A DNA stretch of 64,000 bases from contig JAPYMA010000790.1 in the NCBI GenBank assembly GCA_035041965.1, positions 105,853 through 169,852 of the forward strand, written 5' to 3'. Position 1 is the stretch's first letter. Each line of letters starts with the position of its first letter. The notes beneath the pieces are model-generated. The model searched no databases. It had not been told where the DNA came from and worked only from the letters and a program-made list of their open reading frames with translations. This DNA is from Anisakis pegreffii (taxonomy: Eukaryota; Nematoda; Chromadorea; Rhabditida; Anisakidae). Positions 25,890 to 37,399 of this stretch are shown in pieces. The position numbers and the translations under genes are program-made.

Positions 25890-28416
25890 TAGTACACATT
25901 GATTGATTGACTCGTCATCGTTTATTTATGCTTGGTTCATTCATCTATTCATTCGTTTATTTATTTATTGCTAAAGGCAATTTATTAGGTATTATGTATA
26001 ATGTGTTCGAAATAACATGAATTTTAATTAGCTACAGCTATAGCTATGCTTTGGCTATTTCCCTCATACACTCTATCTATTCATCCATTCAGCCATCCAT
26101 CCATCCATCTATCACGCAATCAATTAACTTTTCTCCCGAAATGAACAAACCAACACACAATCTAAAAAACATGCTTCCATTTTATTCCCGTTTACTTCTT
26201 CAGCACCATCATGCTAATTGATAATATTACTGTTACCACCTTTTTGATTAAAATTTGATCATCTTCTTCTAATGAAGAATGATGATTGCCAAGCGAATGA
26301 ATGACTTACTTCTTAAATGTACGCGCATACTGCTTACTTGAGTGCTTATTTAGTTAGAATGAATGAGTAAGCAATATGATGACGATGCTGATGGTTGCGG
26401 TGAGGCGACAAAAGAAACTAACAGCTATGCCACGCTAAAAGCCATGGCTAGTGTGATGGCAATAGCTGTATACTAACTAGCCTCATCCTGGACGGACACC
26501 ACATAATGAATTTAATAATTCGATCACATTCGAAACAAAATTAGATTTTTATTTGCACATAAGTATTATTTTATTACAATAAAATAAACAAACGAGTGAA
26601 TGAATGAACGAACTTTATTCTCCCGATGAAATATTATATCTAGACCCACCTGACTCCTCATCATATCAACTTATTCTCATACTACTTGCCTCAAATTGTA
26701 TGAGTGTCAGCGATCCTAACACTTTTACTGCTTTAACTAAATTTGATTCATTCATCAGTACAGCTCTCCATAAACTTTCAATTATGATAGCATTCGATGA
26801 TCAGTGAACGATTGCTAGTGATTTGATCGCTTTTTTATTACGTTTACGTCAACGTCATTGTTGTTATATTTATGTTGTCATTATGATATTAGAGAAACAT
26901 TATGATATTGGTACAAAATTAATATCCTCCTTTTGAACATGTGTTTATTGATGAATTGCAAGCAAAGATCACAAACTGCACGTGCACCTGGACATCAGCG
27001 ACGAACTTGTTCAGTTCATTCTTCTCAGTCAATTTCATTGAACAATTGATATGTCCTTGCATCCAACTAACTACCACATATTGAAAAATTGCTCGATGGA
27101 AAAGTCAATAATAATTTGGATGACTTTATTGCTAATGTCCAAGCGCGAATGGTGTCTGCAGTCGTTACTTATGAAGCGTTGAATCGAACATTTACAAAGC
27201 AACCGAAAAACAAAAACTTGAGCCGGTGATCATTATTATGCGATCCTGAGCTATCATAGACAACATATTACTTCGTTGCTATACTCTGGAATGAATATAA
27301 AATGAAAAATGATTTTGTACCAACCTAATACAATCATGTTAGTTAGTTAGCAGTGGTTTGGCTCATATGCTCACACAGTAATAACGTTACTAAACATTTT
27401 ATTCATGCATCACTCCTCACCCGCTTTGCCTACTATTCTTTTGACCATCATCGTTCATTTTACAATTGACAAAACTGCGCTTATTTTAGATGAAATTTTT
27501 GTGCGCACTTCCTATTTGTTCTCATATCACTTCACATTATTCATTCACTCATCAGCCGATTTTTCTTTTTTTTCATTTGTATTGGAATAAAGTCACCGAT
27601 TTTGCCGTGTTCATTTGAAACAGAAATTTGTAAACATTATTAAAATAATAAATAAGAACATAATGATCATTAAAACATAACAATTAGTCGAGCACACTAG
27701 TTTTTTGACAGAAAAAAGCAATTACAGCCTTTCTTTGATCGACTTTCTACTTTGAAATATTTTCGTACATAGACAGACACTTATTAATAACTATTATCTG
27801 GGTTCATTTAACTATTATTAATATCTATTATCTGGGTTCATTTCCTTGATAACTTTTCAATTATCGTTTGAATTTGCAGCGAACTGAATTTGAATGTCAA
27901 ATTATTTGTCCTAATTTATAAAACGATGTTATTTTTTGAATGATTCTCATTAGATGAAACGACTGTAACAACAGAAGGCTTTGGATGAAATGTTTGTGCG
28001 ATGGCATTAAAAAATAAGATCATATTAACTAGCGAGTGAATTTCTCAAAGAGCTGCTTGCGAATAAAATTAAGTGATAAAAGCGAAACGTTGACCTAGTG
28101 CTTGCTTGTTGCTACAGGCATCTCAATACACGCGCAGATTCACGAATCCACAAATACTGTTCTAAATTCAACTGAACAGTCAAAAGAAACGAGAAGTGAA
28201 TGTGAGAGATGAGGGTGGAAGGTGAAGTACCAAAAAAAAGACCAAATATAGTTTTTCATTGAGCAGTTGAGAAAATCGTGAATATGAGTCCTTTCATAAA
28301 ATCTGGAAATTATTTCATTTTCAAAGTTTTGATGATAAATATAAGTGGATGGATTTGCTTTGTTGCTAGAGACAAACACAGTTTGGTTTTGTGTTTGAAA
28401 TAAACATATTTTAAGA
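25890..28416. other. Intergenic, probable upstream region of the channel gene
   Basis: AT-rich, with short tandem repeats (att/tca-rich runs near 25930-26110, such as catccatccatc). A small frame at 26604-26807 has no domain. A 19-bp direct repeat lies at 27791-27843. No exon fits the phase of the channel gene, whose start is supported at 28428. Confidence 0.5.
27791..27843. repeat. 19-bp direct repeat pair
   Basis: ctattatctgggttcattt occurs at 27791-27809 and 27825-27843, a 34-bp period. It looks like a recent local duplication. Confidence 0.8.
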
Positions 28417-28424
28417 TTTTGCAG
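28417..28424 (+). promoter_or_regulatory. Probable trans-splice acceptor of the channel gene
   Basis: TTTTGCAG ends 3 nt before the proposed ATG (28428). An orphan acceptor so close to a start codon is the usual sign of spliced-leader addition in nematodes. Confidence 0.55.
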
Positions 28425-28427
28425 AGA

Positions 28428-31400
28428 ATGTTTATCAAATCGTTATTATCGACATTAACTGTAATACTGCACGAAGCACAAAATCTATCCGCATTAAACA
28501 CACAAATGCATACTGAACAACGTGTTTATATGACATCTACCCTATTATCACCAGCATCTTCGCCATCACTATCAAAACATTCGTCTGAAGCGATTTCGGG
28601 CGGTACTCAAGAACAACTTATACTGCAACAACTACTCGAGAATTATGACCACCGAGTACGTCCACCACCAACAAACGCTACAGGTTGTAAACTTTCTTTA
28701 CAAATTCTCATTTGATGATGATTTTTTTGCATAAAAGAAGTCTTTTCGCCTTTAACAACTGATAAGAAAGTCACAGAAAGAATTTGCGATATTCAAATCT
28801 TATTACGTATCATTTATCACAACCGAATTATCATCACGTCAGAGTGAAGAATCATGATAACATGTGAACAGATATCACTTTATCTCATCTTCATTAATGA
28901 CATGCTCTAATTCGAATTTAAGGAAAAGATAGTTAGAAAAAGAGAGAAAATTATGGCTTTGATACTAATTATAAGAACGAACGAAATTATTAGGAATGGT
29001 CGTTCATGAGAAAATCAGTCATACATAAATCATTAGATTACGATTTCAAAATTTAAAATTTTCCGTTCAGAACACAGTGGACCGGTAATCGTTAACGTTA
29101 ACATTATGCTTCGAATGTTAAGCAAAATCGATGTGGTCAATATGGTGAAAATATCATTTTAAACTGTTATTTATTTTATTTCAATTCATTTTATAACATT
29201 ATCAGTAAAATAATATATCAAAGTCGGTTCCATTTTATGGAAGGACACTAAAATTCAATTAAAACGAATGACCAAAAACTTTTCTAGCAGATAACACATC
29301 GTTTCAACACACTCCTTAAACCATATGAAACAATAATGAATGCATCCAACTTTTTTAGTAACAGCATATCATCGCAAACTTTTGGAGAGTGCATTGCTTT
29401 AACAAACTGTTAGCGGATTTGTAAAACAGAATTATTTGAAAACATTTTTGCAACAGATTACTGAGGCATTCATTTAAGACTTCTTCAATTCTAACTATGA
29501 TTTCATCCAAAAATTTTGATTTAAAAAGCGGTATCTATAGAAAAACAGTGACAATATTTTCTTCGGATATTACTTCGTAAAAAAGATATATTTTCATCCA
29601 CTCCAACCATACGTTATATTACAAAAAATAATAATAGAAGTAATGATAATAATAATGACAAAATTAATAATAATAAAAGGTAATACGAGAAACCAGAATA
29701 AGAATTCAGGAATATAGCATGCAAATAACATTTCGAGAACGATGGCTCGACAGAAGACTGGCCTATGAGAAATTACAACAGAGTAATGCTCCGAAATTTT
29801 TAACAGTACCACATGTCAAGAATAACATTTGGATGCCAGACTCGTTCTTTCCGGTAAATTTTTTAGAATTTAATGCGTGATTTGTTGAAGTGATTCGAGG
29901 ATGATATTTTAGACTGAAAAAGCGGCACATCGTCACCATGTTGATACGGAGAATATGTTCTTACGAATCTATCCGGACGGTCAAGTCCTTTACAGCGTAC
30001 GCTTGTCGATGACACTATCGTGTCCTATGTATCTTCAGCTGTACCCATTGGATGTTCAGCACTGCGATTTTGATTTGATCAGCTATGCGTTCACCACTAA
30101 AGTGCGTATCATTTTACTGCACATCTTATAATTAGATATTCGTTTTCACTGAATTAACAACTGATTGAATGACGATATGTTGCTTTTTAGGATATTGTTT
30201 ATCAATGGGATGACACAGGATCTCCGGTACAAGTTAAACCTGGTGTTGGTAGTGATTTGCCAAATTTCGTTTTAACATCAATTGATACGAATCACGAATG
30301 TACCAGTCATACGAACACAGGTCTATTTTTAAACTTATTTTCATTTTATTATGGTTCTCCTTCAGTGTGAAGAAATTAATCGTAAGCAATTGTACCGTTA
30401 CAAAACGTCAAGATAACAATCGCAATCTTAATAATTTAGCGAATGAACAAAGATAGGCAGAAAAAGACTGTGTGAAAACAAATTCGGATATCAAAAAGAG
30501 TGTATTTGTAGAAGATAAATTGAACGAAATGGTTAATGCCACTTAATTCAAATGAAGAGTTGCCTTAGGGAACTGGTAAAATCAAATTTCTCAGCGCGTT
30601 ATGTAGACCCATTTCATTCATAACCCACATTACGAAACGCTATTTTAAAAAAATTCTTTGGTACGAAACAAGTAATTTCAACATTCTGAAATGTCATCTA
30701 TTCGAACTGTTCGGTTTCTTCCTTTATAAGAAAAGTTGTCAAAATCTTTTTAAAATTACATATTCAAAAACGCACAATCACTATTTTAAGGGTCATACGC
30801 ATGTCTCCGAATGCGCCTAAAATTAACACGACAATTCAGGTTTTTTCCTATTTCTCTTACTTCGTTCAATGAAATCATATTTCTTTTCAAAAATATTCTC
30901 ACATAACAACAATAGCGATAGATAAAAGAAACTAAAATTAGAAGAAATTTGCTATTACTATGTAATAAATTCTATTCAACTATCAGTCAAATCACTCCAA
31001 ACATTCTCTATAACATGTTTCAATTCTTATTAACAACACTTTAGTAGGGATGTATATTTGACCAGTTTAAATTCAAGCATTTCCGTTTTTTCTATTCTCA
31101 GTTACTATTTTCTACAACTATACGGTCCAACAACGATGATCGTTATTGTTAGCTGGGTTAGTTTTTGGATTGATATGCACTCGACAGCTGGACGAATTGC
31201 GTTAAGTGTTACCACCTTACTTACGATGACTACTCTTGTAGGTTACCATTTCAGCAACTAACTTTTTTTTACTATTATCACTGTTGCTTACTCTTATATG
31301 GAAACAATTATAATTTAATAAAGAATCAGATAATAATTTCAATGAAGAAACTAATCAAGTCTCACTTAACCTGTCCAATTAATTTCATGTTCACTTCGCT

Positions 31401-32112
31401 CATTTATTCAATTACACATCGTAGTGAAGAGTATTTGATTAGTTAATAGGAGATTTTACAGAATGTTTATACCAACTCCTTGCTTTTGAAATGTATTTAC
31501 GATGAAACTTTCAAGTGTCGTTCTGAGCTGAACCTATCAATTTTAAACGTGTATAAATGCTACATGATGAATCCTTTTTTTTCCAATAAAAATTCTCTCA
31601 ATTTTTTCTCAGTCTATAATAAACCTCACTGAAAGTTTTCTTCCTTGTGAGAGTGTGACGAATGCATTGATATGAAACGCTTCATAAAAATTCAAAACGA
31701 ACAATTTAGCAATCGTCGATAAATGCCAAACTACCACCCGTCAGTTATGTGAAAGTTGTCGACGTATGGCTTGGAGGTTTGTCAAATATTACTTCAATGA
31801 ATGAATGAGTGCGATAAGCACAACAAAACCTACATTCGAATTCAACTCAAATAAAGACGTATCTATAATTCAGCATGTCAAACGTTCGTATTCGGCGCTC
31901 TACTTGAATACGCATTTGTTTCGTATCAGGACAACTGCTTACAAGAAGAAAAAACAAAACGTGATATATTAAGAAAATCCCAAAAGAGACATTCAAAAAT
32001 GAATGAAGAAATTATTGATGAAAGTGGTGAGCAATACCAGCCACCATGTACATGTCATTTGGTTCGTTAAAATTACTATCACAATTATTACTGTTATTAT
32101 TATTATTATTAC

Positions 32113-32148
<36 letters not shown>

Positions 32149-32399
32149 CATTATTATCACTATCTTATTACCACTTTTCCCGTTTTCTTTTATATATATC
32201 CTTTCAGTTCGATCCACCATCATATCGACAGAAATTTTCGGATCGTGTACGCAAATGGTTTACAAAACCATCTTATTTACCAGCTAAAATAGACTTCTAC
32301 GCGCGTTTCAGTATGCCAGCTGGATTTTTCATATTTAATATAGTTTACTGGGCCTGTTGTTATGTGATGACCTCAAAATATAATTCAGACAAATTGTAA
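28428..32399 (+). CDS. Cys-loop ligand-gated anion channel subunit (GluCl/GlyR-type)
   Basis: Exons: 28428-28683, 29071-29144, 29710-29853, 29913-30101, 30191-30320, 30791-30839, 31102-31237, 31710-31776, 31874-32061, 32208-32399. All phases agree, giving 474 aa. There is a signal peptide at 1-20. The extracellular domain has [18 protein letters not shown] and IWMPDSFFP. The Cys-loop is C194-x13-C208 ([15 protein letters not shown]). A second disulfide pair, C258-x10-C269 ([13 protein letters not shown]), is typical of GluCl and glycine receptors. M1 is about 282-303, M2 about 310-330, M3 begins after [16 protein letters not shown], and M4 is [11 protein letters not shown]. The intracellular loop is short and basic. 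The product should be a plasma-membrane pentamer subunit gating chloride. The ligand cannot be read. M2 begins [14 protein letters not shown] rather than the usual PAR motif. The last intron holds an ATT microsatellite. Confidence 0.92.
32092..32160. repeat. (ATT)n microsatellite in the last intron of the channel gene
   Basis: Near-perfect ATT array inside the 146-nt intron between the ninth and tenth channel exons. Length variation here could alter the size of a very short intron. Confidence 0.9.
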
Positions 32400-32574
32400 A
32401 ATTGATTTGTTTCATTACTTGGTTCAATTATTCATTCTCTGCCGTATATGTAAAACGTCTCTTCCAAATTTCTAATTTTTGCAATTTGTTCCAGTCATTC
32501 TGCTGAATTGTTTTCTATGAATTCTACAGTAATTCTATGAAGAAAATTTATTTATTGAAGATGGCAGTTCACTT

Positions 32575-32633
32575 AATAAAATCGTCATTTATTTATTAAT
32601 GTGAAGCAAGAAAAATAAATTCACTGCAATAAA
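32575..32633 (+). terminator. Polyadenylation signals of the channel gene
   Basis: AATAAA occurs at 32575-32580, 32614-32619 and 32628-32633, which is 176-234 nt after the stop codon. That is a normal 3' UTR length for a nematode. Confidence 0.6.
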
Positions 32634-33024
32634 AGACAACAAAATTGTTCATTCGTTTCGATAAACTTCAGAGACGGAATCATTCAGAACAGTGAGCACT
32701 GCAGCATCTGTCGCATTTAACACAACAATAAACACTGATCAAAAGCTATTCGTATGCAGTTCATACGGAGTGCATTACATTGTTTTTGTCCATTCCTTAC
32801 GATTGCACCATTTGATCATTCATCATCAGATCACAATTATTAAAAAATTACTCAATCAAATGTTTTATATTTGTTAGCCTAAATTCAAGCCTACTCTTAG
32901 CCGGATGAAGTGCACAAGTATTAGTGCAATTCAGATTTATAGACGAAAGGAGGCGGGGAACAGTGAAGAAATTGGAATGAATAAAGATATAACAATAGCA
33001 ATAATAACAATACCAATACCAATG

Positions 33025-33030
<6 letters not shown>

Positions 33031-33080
<50 letters not shown>
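33031..33080. repeat. (AAT)n microsatellite
   Basis: Uninterrupted AAT array between the converging channel and lin-41 transcription units. Confidence 0.9.
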
Positions 33081-33650
33081 GTAAACGAAGAGTTTTCAAA
33101 ACAAAAACAAAGCGAGTAACCTGCACACAGTTGTCATGCATTCACGACACCACCACCACGTAATAAGGTGTCGTTGTTCACTGCTCTTTTGTCCTTCTGC
33201 ACTAGGCGACTGTTCAGAGCACCGTCCACAATCCGTACATATCAGCTGTTTTTCTGTCCTGTTTGGATTTGACATCAGTTCGAGCGTTCGAAAACAAATC
33301 AATTAATCAGTCACTGTCAACCATAACACCACTCAACCAATTCAAAAAACTGCTATCTTATCATGATCGATCGACTGACGATCAAGCAAGCAGCCAATAA
33401 ACGACCAATTGAAGCAAGAATCTATCACTCGCCACACCTACAACCACAATATGTATTTGGTGCCACTGTCCCATTATGGTAAAACAGTCATTTCACGATC
33501 CACAAAACATGCGTCAATTTCAAGTAGGCTCGAATGATCATATCGACCACAAGTGGAATGACTACACACACATAAATGTGGACATATTCTAGTGGAATAT
33601 ACCGCTAAGTCAATGCAGGATAATCACACGATACAGATAGTTAATTAGAT

Positions 33651-33745
33651 ATCATAGCCAGGCCCATGCTCGCTAACACCATTCGGTTTCTGGCACAATT
33701 TCCTCCGGCGAGCAGAGAGAAGTTTTGCTCGGCATCGAATGTAAT
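33651..33745 (-). mobile_element. SINE-family fragment, third copy
   Basis: Read on the minus strand it contains GGAGGAAATTGTGCCAG, AACCGAATGGTGT and GGCTATGAT, which match the tail of the SINE at 35999-36146. The right part (GTTTTGCTCGGCATCGAATG) resembles the tail of the plus copy, so the fragment is composite. The tRNA-like head is missing. Confidence 0.55.
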
Positions 33746-34911
33746 TAGTAAAGATAAGCGACTTTTCACCTAATGAAAGCGATATATTCTATCATTTTCA
33801 ATAACGCCTCTGAACTCAACTAGTACATAACTTATAATGTAGCACATTCATCATAAAATGAAAAATAGCGCAACTGAATGCAGTGAATAAAGCAAAGCAA
33901 AACAAAACGCTAAATGCTATTCAACAATAAGTGAATTTTGAAATGTGATCATACTTCAAAAAATTATCTTTTGAATGCGGCACATCTGTTAATCGAATAA
34001 CATCACCATGTGTTACATAAACATGTTCAAGTAATTTAAGCGATTCTGTACAGATTGATGATCAAATACGTCTAACAGTGATATTGTTTTAAAAAATTTT
34101 GAAATTTCAACGAGACGGTCGCTTTAATTTGATCTTATTCACTAATATTCATTCGTTCCACTACAAAATTTAGATGAGAAGTAAGTGAGAGAATTTGAAG
34201 CATTCGAAGTCAAGATTAGTGAAGCGAAATGCAGATACCCAACAATTTAACTAATCTGCATTTATATAAGAACGACTGATGTGCAATTTGCTCTTAACGC
34301 AACTTGGAACTACTTGTTTCAAGAACTATTCCGCTCTTCGTTTGTTCAAAGGACGATTACCGCACTCATTAAAAACTAGTTCACCAATCAATTGATTATC
34401 TTCAACAAATTACAATTAAAAACCCAATCAGATGAATCAACTCTCCCAATCTCAATCAAACCATTACCTGTAACTTTGTAAAGCACTTACTTAACTCAGT
34501 ACTTAAAAACAAACAATCAGCCAACCACATAACAGTTCAAATTTGCTAGTTGGGGCAAAGAGAATTTCGCCCAATGAATGAATAACAGACAACGAAGTGA
34601 TGTTCATGAGAGTTCCGTTCGTAAACTTTCGCAAAATTTTATTCCTTCTAATGCAATAATTGCGTAAAGAATGCAAAATGAAATAAATATATATATATAG
34701 AGTGAATCAGTTAGTGATCAATATGAAGCAAATGAAAAGAGAAGATTCACATAAGATTAGATGAACGATGAATATAAATAAATGTTGCTATGAAAAGTCA
34801 GTTTAAAAATGAAAAGATTAGATATGAGCAAATTGCTTGAACAACCATTACTCTTTACAGTGTAAAGAGTACGTGAGCAATTAAAATATGAGTAAGCAAA
34901 CTACATGATAG

Positions 34912-34917
34912 TTTATT
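34912..34917 (-). terminator. Candidate lin-41 polyadenylation signal
   Basis: TTTATT on the plus strand is AATAAA on the minus strand, about 730 nt beyond the let-7 element. If used, the lin-41 3' UTR would be about 3.4 kb. Other AATAAA signals between here and the stop may give shorter forms. Confidence 0.3.
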
Positions 34918-35645
34918 GATCGAACTGTTAAAAGAATAAACAAATAAAGAAAAAAACAAAACGCAATACAAAATAACAAAACAGCGTTCCTTTTGTGAGA
35001 GGGACAAATTGATAACTGACAAATAATGACATCGATGCGTGGATGAATGAATTGTTCTATCATTACCATTATTTGCAATTGTTAGAAAAACTACAATAAC
35101 AGGAATGACAATTATTAAAAGTAGCAACAACAATGAGCACGATGATGATGATAATTATAATAACAACGATAACAATAATAACAATGATAATAATAATAAG
35201 AATAATTCTAATAAATATCCATAATAATAACAGTAAAATAATAATAAACCAAGGACAGCAATGAGCTATAAAATATCGAAAGAAGGGCGAAAACAAAAAC
35301 ACTAGTAAAATGAAAACAATGAATGGAGTTAGACGTAACAGATTTCGGACACCCTTAATCGTATTCGAAAGAAATGAAACAAAATGATAAGTAAACAACG
35401 GAACAATGATTTAATAGAACAGAAAGATGGAACGCGTTAACAATGCACACATACACACACATTCACATATAAACAGCTGATTGAATATTATGATATTAGC
35501 AATATGTTATATTTTAACATAATTATACACTATACATTTCATATAAATTTAGCGTTCTTTCGATCAAAAAATTGCTCATCGAAACGAACCGAACTTATAA
35601 ATACATAATGACACATCCATGCATCCATAGATACAAGCAAATCAA

Positions 35646-35680
35646 TCAAGGTAACAGAATGCAATTTTTGTTGATTTGTA
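35646..35680 (-). promoter_or_regulatory. Possible second let-7 complementary site (LCS2-like)
   Basis: On the minus strand ATTCTG is followed by TTACCTTGA, 32 nt after the LCS1-like element. In C. elegans lin-41, as I recall it, ATTCTGCCTC (LCS2) follows LCS1 by a similar distance. Here the seed pairing needs two G:U pairs and the 3' half is poorly complementary, so this may be a decayed site. Confidence 0.35.
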
Positions 35681-35692
35681 AAACGTATTCAT

Positions 35693-35717
35693 TGAGTGTA
35701 GTGAACAGTGGTTGTAT
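35693..35717 (-). promoter_or_regulatory. let-7 complementary site in lin-41 3' UTR (LCS1-like)
   Basis: The minus strand reads ATACAACC, 8 nt, then CTACACTCA. ATACAACC pairs with the GGUUGUAU 3' part of let-7. CTAC-A-CTCA pairs with the UGAG-GUAG seed with one bulged A. As I remember it, this is the architecture and exact wording of C. elegans lin-41 LCS1, where the spacer is 3 nt. Seventeen conserved bases in the right gene, strand and order make chance unlikely. Confidence 0.8.
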
Positions 35718-35998
35718 TTTGAAAATGATAACAGAAAAGTTGGAATTAGCAATATAACATATTACACCGCAGTAGTTGTTGATTGCTTGCAATGTGACAG
35801 ATGCATTATTCAGATAACGCGTCGACGAATACACATTATCATTCAAATGCTGCCGGTAATCAAACCAGCCACTTCCTTCAACTAAGCGATAGAAGTGAAA
35901 ACGATTGAATGCTTATTACGAGCACCACAAAGACTGCATCCATCACCAGTGCTTCCGAGCGGTTAATAAGTCTAATTTCAAATAACAGACACAAGTCT

Positions 35999-36146
35999 AA
36001 TCATAGCCTGGCTCAGGCTCACAACATCAACGATGTTGGTACACCACTCGGTTGTGAGTAAAACATTCCTCCGCGGTCGGGAACTGAACCCGCGACGCAA
36101 CAATTACCGGTTGGGGCCTCTACCTCTGAGATACTGCAGAGATCGT
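35999..36146 (-). mobile_element. tRNA-derived SINE, minus-strand copy
   Basis: The minus strand shows a tRNA-like A box (TATCTCAGAGGTAGAG, about 36118-36133), a B box GGTTCAGTTCC (36080-36090), then a non-tRNA tail with GGAGGAATGTTTTACTC, ACCGAGTGGTGTACCAA and GGCTATGAT. A complete tRNA cloverleaf is not formed. It faces the plus copy at 36208-36330. Confidence 0.75.
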
Positions 36147-36207
36147 TCTGGAGTGCACATAATGCGAAACTGATCTGATGAGCGTTAAATGCTACAATCA
36201 GATCTCT

Positions 36208-36330
36208 AAGCGATCACGATAACTGCTCAAAGGTAGAACCCCAAGCGGTAATTGGTACGTCGTGGGTTCGATTCCCGTTCGCGGAGGAAAGCTTTGCTCG
36301 AAACCGAGTGATGTACCAAGTCTATTAGCA
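36208..36330 (+). mobile_element. tRNA-derived SINE, plus-strand copy
   Basis: It has an A-box-like GCTCAAAGGTAGAA (36224-36237) and a perfect B box GGTTCGATTCC (36265-36275). The tail GGAGGAAAGCTTTGCTC, ACCGAGTGATGTACCAA aligns with the minus copy at about 80% over 100 bp. The two copies form a long inverted repeat of about 100 bp arms. Confidence 0.75.
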
Positions 36331-36737
36331 GTATATAGATGAAAAATGAATAATAACCTCTCGCGACGTGTTAACGTCATTTAACAACAACAATAACAGC
36401 AACAACAACAAAAAACAAAAAAAAAGACCTAAATGACGAGTGAAAAAGCAGTTAAAGTACATCCTTAAATTTCAACAATAAAGCGAAGAAATCGCCCAAC
36501 AATTAATTCATTCGTACGTGCAAGAAAAACAAATCAGAAAAAGAACGAAAACAGATTGCCAAAATGAACGAATAACAAAACGAGAAGAGAGAAATTGAAT
36601 GAGAGGGAGGTAATTCTTGTAAAAGGAGCAAAACATGAAATGACTATTGATGAAATTTGTCACTAATCAGGGAAGGAAAATGAATCATGGGATGATGATA
36701 ATAAATAGACTTGAACCATATTTTGGGATTCGAAAGC

Positions 36738-36746
36738 GAGGTAGTA
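36738..36746 (-). promoter_or_regulatory. let-7 seed match
   Basis: The minus strand reads TACTACCTC, complementary to let-7 nucleotides 2-10, with a further G:U possible at 11. It is about 1.5 kb after the lin-41 stop. Confidence 0.5.
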
Positions 36747-36930
36747 AGAGAGAGAAGATGAATGAGGAAGAGTTGCATAGGCCGTGAAGAAGGCCAGACC
36801 AAATTGAGGTAAGGTACATGAGAGGTGACTTTATGGTTGATTGTTTCATCAGTGATTACGTGGACAATTAAGGATTTCATTCGCGTAATAAACATTAGCA
36901 ATAAATTAAATCGGAGTTATTATATTATTC

Positions 36931-36931
36931 A

Positions 36932-36971
<40 letters not shown>
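36931..36971. repeat. (ATT)n microsatellite
   Basis: ATT array inside the inferred lin-41 3' UTR. Confidence 0.9.
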
Positions 36972-37392
36972 CATTGTATTATTATCATCATTATTAGCAT
37001 TGGTAGATGGTGATGATTATGAGGATACGAATAGAACGATAACGGAATGAAAGTTCGAAACTACACATGGTGAACTGTATCTTATAAGATTGTGAAACTT
37101 CGAAACAATTAAGCAAAATCGATTTTGATTTTTCAAAGATGACTAAAAACGTCCTTCGAAAGCTGGAAAACACTTATGCCGCCGAAAATTCTAGTTTCAC
37201 ATGGAAAATATTATGAATAGCTGTTAATAATTACTGTTAAAACGTTTCAACACTGCAACTGAACGATCATCAGAGGCCGTTGCGGATGCAAAACCAAATA
37301 GCAGCAATCACCATCATCTTCATCACCAATTCCCATATAACAACTCATCATTCCATAAGAATACGATAATTTCAACGAACTGAACTGTAGGC

Positions 37393-37399
37393 GAGGTAG
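37393..37399 (-). promoter_or_regulatory. let-7 seed match
   Basis: CTACCTC on the minus strand is a perfect let-7 seed match (nucleotides 2-8), about 0.9 kb after the lin-41 stop. There is little 3' pairing. Confidence 0.4.

Noticed and set aside
26604..26807. 67-codon plus-strand frame upstream of the channel gene
   Set aside because: No domain and no phase-compatible link to the channel, whose start has its own acceptor and signal peptide.
31058..31101. Extension of the channel M1 exon upstream as an open frame ([13 protein letters not shown])
   Set aside because: It is intron sequence. The conserved [16 protein letters not shown] segment is in a separate 49-nt exon at 30791-30839 with matching phase.
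32003..32287. Ile/Leu/Val-rich open frames on both strands
   Set aside because: They come from translation of the ATT microsatellite in the last channel intron. The same applies to 32848-33141, 35069-35398, 36825-37013 and similar arrays.
36208..36330. Functional tRNA gene
   Set aside because: The A and B boxes are present but no full cloverleaf forms, and a non-tRNA tail is shared with an inverted copy; a SINE explains it better.
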